The notes beneath the pieces are model-generated. The model was given only the letters and a program-made list of their open reading frames with translations, searched no databases and was not told where the DNA came from. Both the position numbers and the translations under genes were made by a program. From a bacterium (GTDB taxonomy: Bacteria; Bacteroidota; Ignavibacteria; Kapaibacteriales; UBA7675), in the NCBI GenBank assembly GCA_030430495.1, contig JAUIKM010000038.1, forward strand, positions 1 to 55,482: 55,482 bases of DNA, in the 5' to 3' direction. Positions 33,293-41,329 of this stretch are shown here, piece by piece; the first letter of the stretch is position 1, and the number at the start of each line of letters is the position of its first letter.

Positions 33293-35788
33293 TCAGAGAT
33301 GTTCGCCCGGCTCCGCTGCAACTTCGGCTGTCGCACGCCGCGTGCCGCGGCCGTTCAGACGCAGGCGTTTGCCCGCCTTCTCGCGACCGTTCAATTTGCC
33401 GCGGGCCGCCTGAGTGCCGCTCACCGTCACGCGCAGCGCGCGAAGACCGGACACACCCTGCATATCTTCCAGCTCAAAGCTTTCGATCTGCGGCTCGATG
33501 CTACCGACGCTCTGCAGGTAGTGCAGATATTCCTCGTATTCGCGCGCTTCTTTGTTCTGCGAATAGACGATCGCAATCTTGCCGGGCTGCGTCAGCCGCT
33601 CGCCGCTGCTCTTCACCACGGCTTTGTCGATCCGCTTTTTGATGATCTCGTAGCGGATGTTGTACGCGCCGTCCACGTCGAACTGTTTTTCGTCCACGCG
33701 GAAGCGAATCGCCAGCGGCGTGTCCTGCACCAGAATCAGGTGCGCCGACTCCAGCGGCAGCGGCAGGTCGTCGCGCAGACGATCGGTGCTCACCGCGGCT
33801 TCGCACATCGCTTCCAGCTGCCACAGACGCAGATTTTTCAGGTACATGCGGTCAAAGTAGCCGTCGGCGTTCAGCGACGCGCCGATGTACATGCCGTGAT
33901 CCACGCCGTCGCTTTTGTACTTCTCGAAGTAGTGCGGGAACATCGCCTGCGCGCGTTCCTGCGCTTTTTCCAGAATCTGCCCCACCGTGTCGTTGATGCG
34001 CGCCACGCTTTCGTCGAATTCGCGCCGCTTTCGGTACACGATGTTCAGCTCGGGCGAGAGACTGTCGTAGTACACGCGCACAATGTCGTCCACGCGCGTC
34101 GAGTAGGTCCGCAGATGCTGGAACAGCGGCTCGACTTCGCTGCGCAGGTAGTCGAGTATTGAGAGTTCATCGCCCGAGCCCAGGTGTTCAATCACCGAGT
34201 CGACCATGCCGCTCAGGCGAAAATCCAGCTCGTCGAAAATCGGCATGGGTTTGACCGCCGCCGCCGCGCGCACCACGTCCAGCGCCAGGCTCAGCTGGCC
34301 GGCCAGGTCGGCGCGGATGCACTCGTTGCGCTGCGTGCTGGAGCCGCGGATGTCGGACAGGCCGTAGAGCGGGTAGACACCTTCAAAAACAATCGGCTCC
34401 ATCTCGCCCGCGGAGCGGTCCTGCCCCGGCTGACGCGCCAGCACGTTGACGGCCGCGCGGTGAAAACGCCACTCGACCGCCGGGTGAATCGCCGTGCATT
34501 CGTTCTTGATGATCTGCTGAATTTGTGCGTTCAGGTCGTCCACGCTGCGTTTCATCGCCACGGCGAACATCGGCAGCAGCTGCCGCAGCTTCAGTGTGTT
34601 CAGGCTCGTCAGGTCGCCGCCGTTCGGAGAGGCCAGCTCGATCATGCCGACGACATTGCCGTCGTGTATCAGCGGCGCTACCGCGATGTTGCGCAGTCCC
34701 GCGCGCAGCAGCAGTTCTTCCGTGCCGCGCCGGTTCGGCAGGCGCTCCAGGTCCGTTTCCACCTCAAATCCGCCCGCCTCGTAGGCGCGTTGGTAGACGG
34801 AGTCCTTGAAAGCGTCGCATTTCAGTCCGCAGTCGTCGGTCAGAATCAGACTGCGGCCCAGTCGGCCCGCAAACATCATCATCGTTTCGTAGTCATTCGC
34901 AAAGGGCGTGATGCCCAGACGCAGGTCGCGACGACGCATGATATTGCGCACGGCGCGCTCCAGGCGGTCGAAGGACGCGGCATTTGTCAGCGCGTCCGAC
35001 TCGATCAGCCGGTATTTCAGGCGCGACAGCGTTTCCTGTTCACTTACGTCCGTCGCCGCAAAAATCGAGACGCCGCTGAAAACAAACAGGTCCAGCGGCA
35101 ACAGACGCGACCACATCTCCAGGTCGGTCGAATTTTTCATCAGGGCGTCGATGTCGTCGTCGCTCAGTTGCGGCAACTCCCCGTCCACCTTGATATCCAT
35201 AAATCGCGGGTCGATCTCGCTGCGGAAGTGCAGGTCCAGTCCGTCCGCCGGGTTCTGCGCGGTGAACACAAACGGTGCGATGTGCTCAAAACGGCGACCG
35301 TAAAACCGGGCCAGAATCATGCTGTAGGCGCTCATGATCTTGGCCTGGACCACGCTCTCCATGTCCATGTTGACCTGCACGTGTTTGTGCGCGCCGTCTT
35401 CTCCGCTCAGGTAGTCGCGGAACTTCTGCGTGGCGTAGACCAGATCCGTCGAAAAGGGCCGGAAAGCGCCCACAAAAGCCTCGTTCTGCTGCGCCGGCGG
35501 AATCACCGCGGTCAGCATGCATTCTATCAGGTCCATGTTGGCGGAGACGGTTTCCATGTCCACTGCTTCGGCCAGCAGGGCGGGCGCCGCTTCCACGCGG
35601 TCCACCACTTCCTGCGCCATCGTGGAGTGCATGCCTTTTGTCTGCCGCACCAACGACCGCCAGAACTCCAGAAGTTGTTCAAAACTGAGCCGGGACCGCA
35701 GGTGTACGCCGCGCGAACGCAGGTAGTCGTCCACCTCGCCGATATTGATTCGACGGTCAGTATTCGATGTAGTAGTTGTAGCTGTCAT
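33293..35788 (-). CDS. Large GAF-domain protein, Bacteroidota type (paralogue 1)
   Basis: An 831-residue soluble protein. The N-terminal ~290 residues are helical. A GAF domain occupies about 295-420, including LGRSLILTDDCGL and IAVAPLIHDGNVVGMIELAS. A long conserved C-terminal part follows: ECTAIHPAVEWRFHRAA (about 440-456), FEGVYPLYGLSDIRGSS (about 475-491), AMFPHYFEKYKSDGVDH (about 637-653), FDVDGAYNIRYEIIKKRIDKA (split about 725-745) and ERLTQPGKIAIVYSQ (about 753-767). I know this architecture as a widespread 'GAF domain-containing protein' of Bacteroidota with no assigned function. The last 40 residues are basic and variable. The ATG at 35788 is chosen over an upstream GTG. The neighbour upstream is a paralogue. 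Confidence 0.8.
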   Translation of the reverse strand: MTATTTTSNTDRRINIGEVDDYLRSRGVHLRSRLSFEQLLEFWRSLVRQTKGMHSTMAQEVVDRVEAAPALLAEAVDMETVSANMDLIECMLTAVIPPAQQNEAFVGAFRPFSTDLVYATQKFRDYLSGEDGAHKHVQVNMDMESVVQAKIMSAYSMILARFYGRRFEHIAPFVFTAQNPADGLDLHFRSEIDPRFMDIKVDGELPQLSDDDIDALMKNSTDLEMWSRLLPLDLFVFSGVSIFAATDVSEQETLSRLKYRLIESDALTNAASFDRLERAVRNIMRRRDLRLGITPFANDYETMMMFAGRLGRSLILTDDCGLKCDAFKDSVYQRAYEAGGFEVETDLERLPNRRGTEELLLRAGLRNIAVAPLIHDGNVVGMIELASPNGGDLTSLNTLKLRQLLPMFAVAMKRSVDDLNAQIQQIIKNECTAIHPAVEWRFHRAAVNVLARQPGQDRSAGEMEPIVFEGVYPLYGLSDIRGSSTQRNECIRADLAGQLSLALDVVRAAAAVKPMPIFDELDFRLSGMVDSVIEHLGSGDELSILDYLRSEVEPLFQHLRTYSTRVDDIVRVYYDSLSPELNIVYRKRREFDESVARINDTVGQILEKAQERAQAMFPHYFEKYKSDGVDHGMYIGASLNADGYFDRMYLKNLRLWQLEAMCEAAVSTDRLRDDLPLPLESAHLILVQDTPLAIRFRVDEKQFDVDGAYNIRYEIIKKRIDKAVVKSSGERLTQPGKIAIVYSQNKEAREYEEYLHYLQSVGSIEPQIESFELEDMQGVSGLRALRVTVSGTQAARGKLNGREKAGKRLRLNGRGTRRATAEVAAEPGEHL

Positions 35789-35868
35789 ATCTTTGCCCGC
35801 ACCTGATTGCACCGCAGGGAATAGCTCCGGCGCCTTGAGGCCTTTACGCTGCGCGTAGGCCTGCCTGA

Positions 35869-38343
35869 CTATTTTGTTTGTCCCGCAACGGCATGCGCCG
35901 TGTTGTCGAATATCGCCGCAATTTGTTGTGTCGCCTCGGCCGAAAGTCCGGTCGCCCCGTTGGAGGCCCCCGCGCCCCTGACTCCGCCCGTCGCTGCGCC
36001 GACGGTCACGCGCAGGGCCTGCATTCCCTGGATGCCCTGCACCGGGTCGAGTTCCAGCGCTTCGACGCCAGGTTCCAGGAAGCCGGCCGCCGCCAGAAAT
36101 TCAAAATATTCGCGGTATTCAAGCGCGGCTTTGGGCTGCGAGAAAACGACGGCAATCGCGCCGGGTTGCGTCAATCGTTCCGCCGTGCCGCGAACTTTCA
36201 CCTTGTCGATCCGCTTTTTGATGATTTCATAACGCAGGTTGTACGCGCCGTCCACGTCGAACTTTTTGTCGTCCAGCCGGAAGCGCACGGCCAGCGGCTC
36301 GTCGTGCACCAGCAGCAGATGCGAGGTCTGCATCGGAACCGTCAGCTCGCCGGCCAGTTCCCGCGTGCGCCGCGCCACGCGGCACAGCAGCAGCAGTTGC
36401 CACAGCCGCAGGTTGCGCAGGTACATGCGGTCGAAGCTGCGCCGCTCCACCAGCGAAGCGCCGACGTACATCACGTGTTCGATGCCGTCGGACTTGTACT
36501 TCTCAAAATAGTGCGGGAACATCGCCTGCGCGCGGTCCTGCTCCTGGTCCAGAATTGTTGATATTTCGTCGTTCAGGCGCTGCAGCGACTGGTCGAACTC
36601 GCGGCGGCGGCGGTAGACCATGCCGGCGTCGGCGTCCACGGCGTCGGTATAAGCGTCAATCGCCGCGCCGACCGGCGCACCGAAACCGCGCAGGCGGTCG
36701 AACACGCTTTCGACGTCGCTGCGCAGGAAGTTGACGATGCCGCTTTCGTCGCCCGAGACCACGCCGCGACGGATGTGCGCTTCGTGCTCGCGGATTTTGT
36801 AGCGGATTTCGCGCAGAATCGGCATCGCGTCGATTTCCAGCGCCGCGCCGATCACCCGCTGCGCCAGGTCCAGCTGTTCCAGCAGATCGCACTGAATGGC
36901 CGCGTTGCGCAGGCCGGTGGCGTCGCGCACGTCGCTCAGGCCATAGAGCGGATAAACCTCGTCAAACACCAGGTCGCGCATTTGCACCGTGGCGTCGCGG
37001 CGGCGCTCCTCCAGCAGCTTGATGGCCGCGGAGCGGAAACGCCACTCCACCGTCGGGTGAATCGAGGTGTATTCTTCCTTGATCAGCGCCTCAACGCGGT
37101 TGTTCAGTTCTTCCGTGCTGCGGTCCAGCGCAACGGCAAACAAAGGCAGCAGTTCGCCGATTTTGATGAGGTTGACGCGGTTGAACGAGTAGGCTTCGGG
37201 GCTGCCGAGTTCGAGCATGCCGACGAGTTCGCCGTCGTGCAGCAGCGGCGCCACAACGACGTTGCGCAGACCGATCGCCAGAAAGCGCTCCTCCAGCATG
37301 CCCGGCTGTTCCAGCTGCTGCAGATCGTCGATGAGCTCAATGCGACCCGTGCGCGCCACGCGCGCATACAGCGAGTCTTCGAGCGCGCGCGACGTCGCCA
37401 GGCACTGTTCGGTCAGCGCCAGGCTGCGCCCCAGTTGACGCGAGAGTCGCAGCGTGTTGTCCAGTCCGGCCGAGTAGGCCGCCACGCCCAGGCGCATGGT
37501 CGGGCGTTTAAGGTAGCTGCGAACCTTGCGCTCCAGTTCGTTGAATGCATCTGGCGCGGTCAACGCACTTTTCTGCAGCAGATCCAGACGCATACCGGAC
37601 AGCATTTCCTGGTCGGTGATGTCCGTGGCATGGATAATCGAGAAGCCGCGCATTTCAAAGTTTTCCGGCGGCAGGATGCGCATCCAGGTGTCCAGGTCGG
37701 TCATGTTGGAACGCAGCTCGGTCAGATCGGCATCGCTCAACTCCACGCGCGGTCCACGTTCAATGATGCGCAGAAAACGCCCGTCGATCATGATTTTGTA
37801 GTGTCGTTCCATGCCCGTGTCGGGATCGGGAACGACAAAAACCACCGGAAATTCGTAGTTGAGTCCGATGCCGTAGATCTGCCCCAGAATGGCCACGTAC
37901 ATGTGCACCATACGCGCCAGGAGCATCTGGCCCGGATCAAAATTCATCGTGAAGTTGATTTCGTCTTCGCGCAGTTTGATGTACTTGTCAAAATCGCGCG
38001 TGGTGTAGAGCGGGCGCATGTCGTCGGGAGTGACGGCGGCAATCAGATGGCGTTCCCATGCGCCGGGCGCAACGACGCCGGACATCAGAAATTCAACGAG
38101 CGTCCGGTTGCGTTCCACCACGTCAAACGATTCGATCGGCCCGTGCAGTTCGCTGCACTGCTCCACCAGGTTAAACTGTCGGCGCCACTCGGCCTGCAGC
38201 GGATGTTCGCGCGGCAGCAGATCGTTGCGCCAGTACTCGCGCAAAACGTCGAAACTCAACGTCATCCGCAGCGGCGGCGCGTTTTTTCCGGCACAGGTAA
38301 AAAGTGTCTGATGAAGGGATGCGCTGTCAATGCCTGTTTTCAT
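35869..38343 (-). CDS. Large GAF-domain protein, Bacteroidota type (paralogue 2)
   Basis: An 824-residue paralogue of the next gene, with the same order of parts. A divergent helical N-terminus precedes a GAF domain with LGRSLALTEQCLATS and VVVAPLLHDGELVGMLELGS (about 300-420). TSIHPTVEWRFRSAAIK, FDEVYPLYGLSDVRDA, AMFPHYFEKYKSDGIEH, FDVDGAYNLRYEIIKKR and ERLTQPGAIAVVFSQ follow. The C-terminal part is far more conserved between the two than the N-terminus, suggesting a shared core and different inputs. The 80-bp gap to the downstream paralogue and identical direction suggest an operon arising by tandem duplication. The start is ATG at 38343, without a clear ribosome site. Confidence 0.8.
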   Translation of the reverse strand: MKTGIDSASLHQTLFTCAGKNAPPLRMTLSFDVLREYWRNDLLPREHPLQAEWRRQFNLVEQCSELHGPIESFDVVERNRTLVEFLMSGVVAPGAWERHLIAAVTPDDMRPLYTTRDFDKYIKLREDEINFTMNFDPGQMLLARMVHMYVAILGQIYGIGLNYEFPVVFVVPDPDTGMERHYKIMIDGRFLRIIERGPRVELSDADLTELRSNMTDLDTWMRILPPENFEMRGFSIIHATDITDQEMLSGMRLDLLQKSALTAPDAFNELERKVRSYLKRPTMRLGVAAYSAGLDNTLRLSRQLGRSLALTEQCLATSRALEDSLYARVARTGRIELIDDLQQLEQPGMLEERFLAIGLRNVVVAPLLHDGELVGMLELGSPEAYSFNRVNLIKIGELLPLFAVALDRSTEELNNRVEALIKEEYTSIHPTVEWRFRSAAIKLLEERRRDATVQMRDLVFDEVYPLYGLSDVRDATGLRNAAIQCDLLEQLDLAQRVIGAALEIDAMPILREIRYKIREHEAHIRRGVVSGDESGIVNFLRSDVESVFDRLRGFGAPVGAAIDAYTDAVDADAGMVYRRRREFDQSLQRLNDEISTILDQEQDRAQAMFPHYFEKYKSDGIEHVMYVGASLVERRSFDRMYLRNLRLWQLLLLCRVARRTRELAGELTVPMQTSHLLLVHDEPLAVRFRLDDKKFDVDGAYNLRYEIIKKRIDKVKVRGTAERLTQPGAIAVVFSQPKAALEYREYFEFLAAAGFLEPGVEALELDPVQGIQGMQALRVTVGAATGGVRGAGASNGATGLSAEATQQIAAIFDNTAHAVAGQTK

Positions 38344-38536
38344 GCTTCGGTCCGGCACGGTGTGGTACGATGCTGATTGCCGGCGCCGAGGCCGGTTCTG
38401 CAATGCCAGACGAAACGATCAAAACTGAAAAAGAGTGCCGCACGAGCCGGCCGACGATTTTGAACAGCCCGGAACATCCCGGATCGGAGTTGTGCGACCG
38501 GCTCAAATGCACCGGCATTCGATCTGCACGACTAAC

Positions 38537-38567
38537 AAAAAGCGGCTGTTAAAACGGCTGTGGCCGC
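38537..38567 (-). terminator. Possible weak terminator after the lipoprotein gene
   Basis: On the minus strand GCGGC (38563-38567) pairs with GCCGC (38542-38546) around a 16-base loop and is followed by TTTTTG. The stem is only 5 bp, so read-through into the GAF genes is likely. Confidence 0.35.
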
Positions 38568-38577
38568 AGGCCCCGCG

Positions 38578-39216
38578 TCAGTATTTCAGGGCAATCTGAA
38601 TAGTGATGTTTTGCGGTTCGATCAGAAATTTGTCGTCGACGAGGAGTTCTTCTTCGATGGCGATAATGTACTGCAATTGTAACGTGCCTTCCTGGCCGCC
38701 GATGTTGTCCAGCGTTGTAACGACCTGAGTGACGGGTTCCGCGCCACCGCCGTTGGGGAGCAGGTGCCGGGTTGCGATATCGCCGAAACCGGGGAAAACG
38801 CCCAGCTCGACGTAGCTTTCTTCTCCGAGTTTGAGCGGGTCTTTGGCGAGCGAGGTCGCGGGCAGATCCAGGCCCAGGGCGGCCACCACCACCTGCTGTT
38901 CGATCAGTTCCTGAGTATCGACAAGTATGGCTTCGAGATTCAGGCTGATAAAGGACGGATTGACGGGGTCGTCCAGACGCAGTTCGATGGGGATTTCGGT
39001 CACCGGCTGCATCAGATGCGGCGGATAGTCATCGATGCTGACAATGATGGCGGCATCCACGACTTCGACCTGTTGCAGCGCGATAGGATCAAAATCAAAG
39101 GTGCGCGGCGTTGAGACTTCGTCGGCCTGGGCGCATCCCGCCAGAACGAGCAGGATACATGCGGCCGGCAGGCGCAAAAAACGCAGCAGAGCGGGAACTG
39201 ACTTTATGATTTTCAT
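38578..39216 (-). CDS. Lipoprotein of unknown function in the sigma-factor operon
   Basis: A 212-residue protein with a lipoprotein signal (CILLVLAGC, modified Cys28). The mature part is rich in hydrophobic/acidic beta strands (VEVVDAAIIVSIDDYP, TEIPIELRLDD, QYIIAIEEELLVDD) and ends in ITIQIALKY. This looks like an all-beta, possibly carbohydrate-binding-like or Ig-like fold, but I do not recognise a family. It begins 36 bp after the anti-sigma gene, so it is almost certainly co-transcribed with the sigma and anti-sigma genes. It may be the periplasmic or outer-membrane partner of the sensor (inference). Confidence 0.75.
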   Translation of the reverse strand: MKIIKSVPALLRFLRLPAACILLVLAGCAQADEVSTPRTFDFDPIALQQVEVVDAAIIVSIDDYPPHLMQPVTEIPIELRLDDPVNPSFISLNLEAILVDTQELIEQQVVVAALGLDLPATSLAKDPLKLGEESYVELGVFPGFGDIATRHLLPNGGGAEPVTQVVTTLDNIGGQEGTLQLQYIIAIEEELLVDDKFLIEPQNITIQIALKY

Positions 39217-39252
39217 ACTGATCTCATTGTTGCAATTAACAGCGCGGCAGCG

Positions 39253-40542
39253 CTAGAACCGAACGGACGCGCCGTAGAACCAGCCGAGTTTATCGGACGT
39301 GAAACGCGCACCGTTGATGTTGTACCACAAACGACTGAATTCAACGCCCAGCGACAGCACAATCGGTTCTTCCGGCGTTGTGCGCAGACCGAGAATGCCC
39401 TTGCCGAGCGGGCCGACTTCCGAGGTTCCAACGATGCTCTGGACGTAGGGGAACACCACGTCGACGGGAGAGAGAACGCGCAGGTCGTAGCGCGTCACCA
39501 GACCGGCCCAGAACAGCTGCGGATTCTGGCGCACGGTTGCGGCGCGGTCCAGAATGACGGTGCGATATTCCTGGCCGAAGGACTCGCGGCCGCCTTCAAT
39601 TCCCAGCACAAAGTTGTTGCCGAATTCATAGGTGAAAGCCAGCGAGCGATCCGCCGTAAAGCCGTCCACCTGCGAGGGCAGGGTTATGTCGGGGCTGGAG
39701 TTGCCGATCAAAGTGCGCAGTTCGATACTGAAATCCATGTCGCGCAGTTCTTCAAGTTCAGCCGCGAATTCGGCTATGTCGAGCGGCGCGGTTTCGGCGC
39801 GCGTTTCACTTTGACTCGGTCGCCCAAGTCCGGCAATCAGCACGGCGTCGGTCGTCGGCAGCGGAGCGCTCCTCAAGACCGGCGTCTGAAGCGACGCCGG
39901 TTTTTGAGGACTACTGTGCGACTCAAGGTCAGTACTTTCGGGATCACGCAATTGTCGGTCGGCAAATTCTGTGCTGTTCGCATTGTCGGTCGTGACATCG
40001 GGTGTGGGCGCGGGCGCGGGCATGGCGCGGACGACGGTTTTCCGTGAGGGCTGCGCGGGAACGACGGGAATGTGCGCCGGCAGTTCAGAACTCGCAACAG
40101 TCGGGGAACCAGACCCGATCTGTTCCGGCCAGGGGAATGGCATCGGTACTTCGACGGCGGCATAACGACTGCCGTCCACTTCGACTTCGTCCTGACCGAA
40201 GCCGCCCATGGAGACCAGCGTCAGCAGCAGCGCCACGATGGCGCCGCCGGCGGCGGCCAGAGCGTGCGAACCCCAGCGACGCAGACCGCCCATTGCGCGC
40301 GCGCGCCAGGAGAGACTCGTCGAGGCCGCACCGTAGCCGAGCGCGGCAAAAATGTGCGCGCCGGCGGAAGCCGGAGCGGCAATGGTCGGGATGTCCTGTT
40401 GGACAATCGACCCGATGCGCAGGTGTTCCTGGAGCACCCGTCGCAAGTCGGAATCGACGGATAACTGCTGGAACAGGTGCTCCTGGTCGGCCTGGTCCAG
40501 GTCGCCGTCCAGAAAATCACGCAGCATAGTTTCTGAATTCAT
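39253..40542 (-). CDS. Anti-sigma-like membrane protein with predicted outer-membrane beta-barrel C-terminus
   Basis: A 429-residue protein. Residues 1-60 (LRDFLDGDLDQADQEHLFQQ) resemble the helical sigma-binding end of anti-sigma factors, without zinc ligands. A single transmembrane helix is at about 92-114 (ALAAAGGAIVALLLTLV). A long Pro/Ser/Thr-rich linker covers about 130-260. The C-terminal ~165 residues alternate polar and hydrophobic strands (SLAFTYEFGNNFVLGIEGG, IVLSLGVEFSRLWYNI) and end in WFYGASVRF, with the terminal Phe typical of outer-membrane barrels. GAGGTGAC sits just before the ATG, 16 bp after the sigma gene. It could span from cytoplasm to outer membrane (inference). Confidence 0.7.
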   Translation of the reverse strand: MNSETMLRDFLDGDLDQADQEHLFQQLSVDSDLRRVLQEHLRIGSIVQQDIPTIAAPASAGAHIFAALGYGAASTSLSWRARAMGGLRRWGSHALAAAGGAIVALLLTLVSMGGFGQDEVEVDGSRYAAVEVPMPFPWPEQIGSGSPTVASSELPAHIPVVPAQPSRKTVVRAMPAPAPTPDVTTDNANSTEFADRQLRDPESTDLESHSSPQKPASLQTPVLRSAPLPTTDAVLIAGLGRPSQSETRAETAPLDIAEFAAELEELRDMDFSIELRTLIGNSSPDITLPSQVDGFTADRSLAFTYEFGNNFVLGIEGGRESFGQEYRTVILDRAATVRQNPQLFWAGLVTRYDLRVLSPVDVVFPYVQSIVGTSEVGPLGKGILGLRTTPEEPIVLSLGVEFSRLWYNINGARFTSDKLGWFYGASVRF

Positions 40543-40558
40543 GATGTCACCTCGGCCT

Positions 40559-41125
40559 TCACTGAAATTTCTCGATGTCGGCCAGATAAGGCGAAAGAAT
40601 GCTCCGGATGCGCTCTTTGGCGCGCCACACCCTGTTTTTAAGTGCCGGAACAGTATCGCCTGTTATTTCCGCGATTTGTGAATACGACATGCCTTCGTAC
40701 TCTTTCAACACAAAAGCCTCACGATATTTGATATCGAGCAGGCCGAGAGCGGTCTCGATCAGATTGAGCAGATCGCGACGCTCGTAACTTTCGTCCCGGC
40801 TGGAGAAGGAAAAGTCATCCAGGTCCAGGAACTGTTTTTTGTCGCGCCGGTGGTTGTAGCAGAGGTTGCGGGCAATCTTGAACAGATAGGACGGGACGTT
40901 CTGCACCTCGTATTCCTTCTGCGCCGCGCGATGGAAACGAATGAAGGTTTCCTGGTACACGTCCTGCGCATCGCGATCATCGCCCAGAATCTTGACGCAG
41001 TACATAAAAACGCGATTGCCGAAACGGGCATACAATTCGGCGAAGGCGCGTTCGCCCTCCGCCCTGCCTTTGGCAATGCGTTTGTACAAGTCGAGATCGC
41101 TCGTGTCCTTATTAATCCTCTGCAT
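40559..41125 (-). CDS. RNA polymerase sigma factor, ECF type
   Basis: A 188-residue sigma-70 family protein. Region 2 is at about 24-95: FAELYARFGNRVFMYCVKIL, then DAQDVYQETFIRFHR and LFKIARNLCYNHRR. Region 4 is at about 122-178: LLDIKYREAFVLKEYEGMSY, then IAEITGDTVPALKNRVWRAK. There is no region 1.1 or 3, as usual for ECF factors. It heads a minus-strand operon with the anti-sigma-like gene 16 bp downstream, the usual arrangement in which the membrane protein holds the sigma factor until a signal arrives. ECF factors often transcribe their own operon; the target promoter cannot be read from one copy. Confidence 0.95.
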   Translation of the reverse strand: MQRINKDTSDLDLYKRIAKGRAEGERAFAELYARFGNRVFMYCVKILGDDRDAQDVYQETFIRFHRAAQKEYEVQNVPSYLFKIARNLCYNHRRDKKQFLDLDDFSFSSRDESYERRDLLNLIETALGLLDIKYREAFVLKEYEGMSYSQIAEITGDTVPALKNRVWRAKERIRSILSPYLADIEKFQ

Positions 41126-41329
41126 GCAACCTGCCGTGAAACGCCGGGTACTTCTGCGGCCATGCCGGCCTTTGTCCGGCGTAGATCGTCAAACGTCCGT
41201 CGGGCGCACAATGCCGGTCCAGGGACCGCTGTGCGCGCGGCTGCGACGGAATGGCCCTAAGACACAGCCTGGACAAAAATAGTCTCACACAGGTTGAAAG
41301 GTAGTGACTGCGGCCGGCGGAACGGTGAT

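Noticed and set aside
34184-35806. Long open frame on the plus strand opposite the GAF gene (also 36775-38376, 3745-5268 and 17931-19409)
   Set aside because: These are antisense shadows caused by the codon bias of the real genes. Their products are low-complexity His/Arg/Gln-rich with no family, and there are no ribosome sites.
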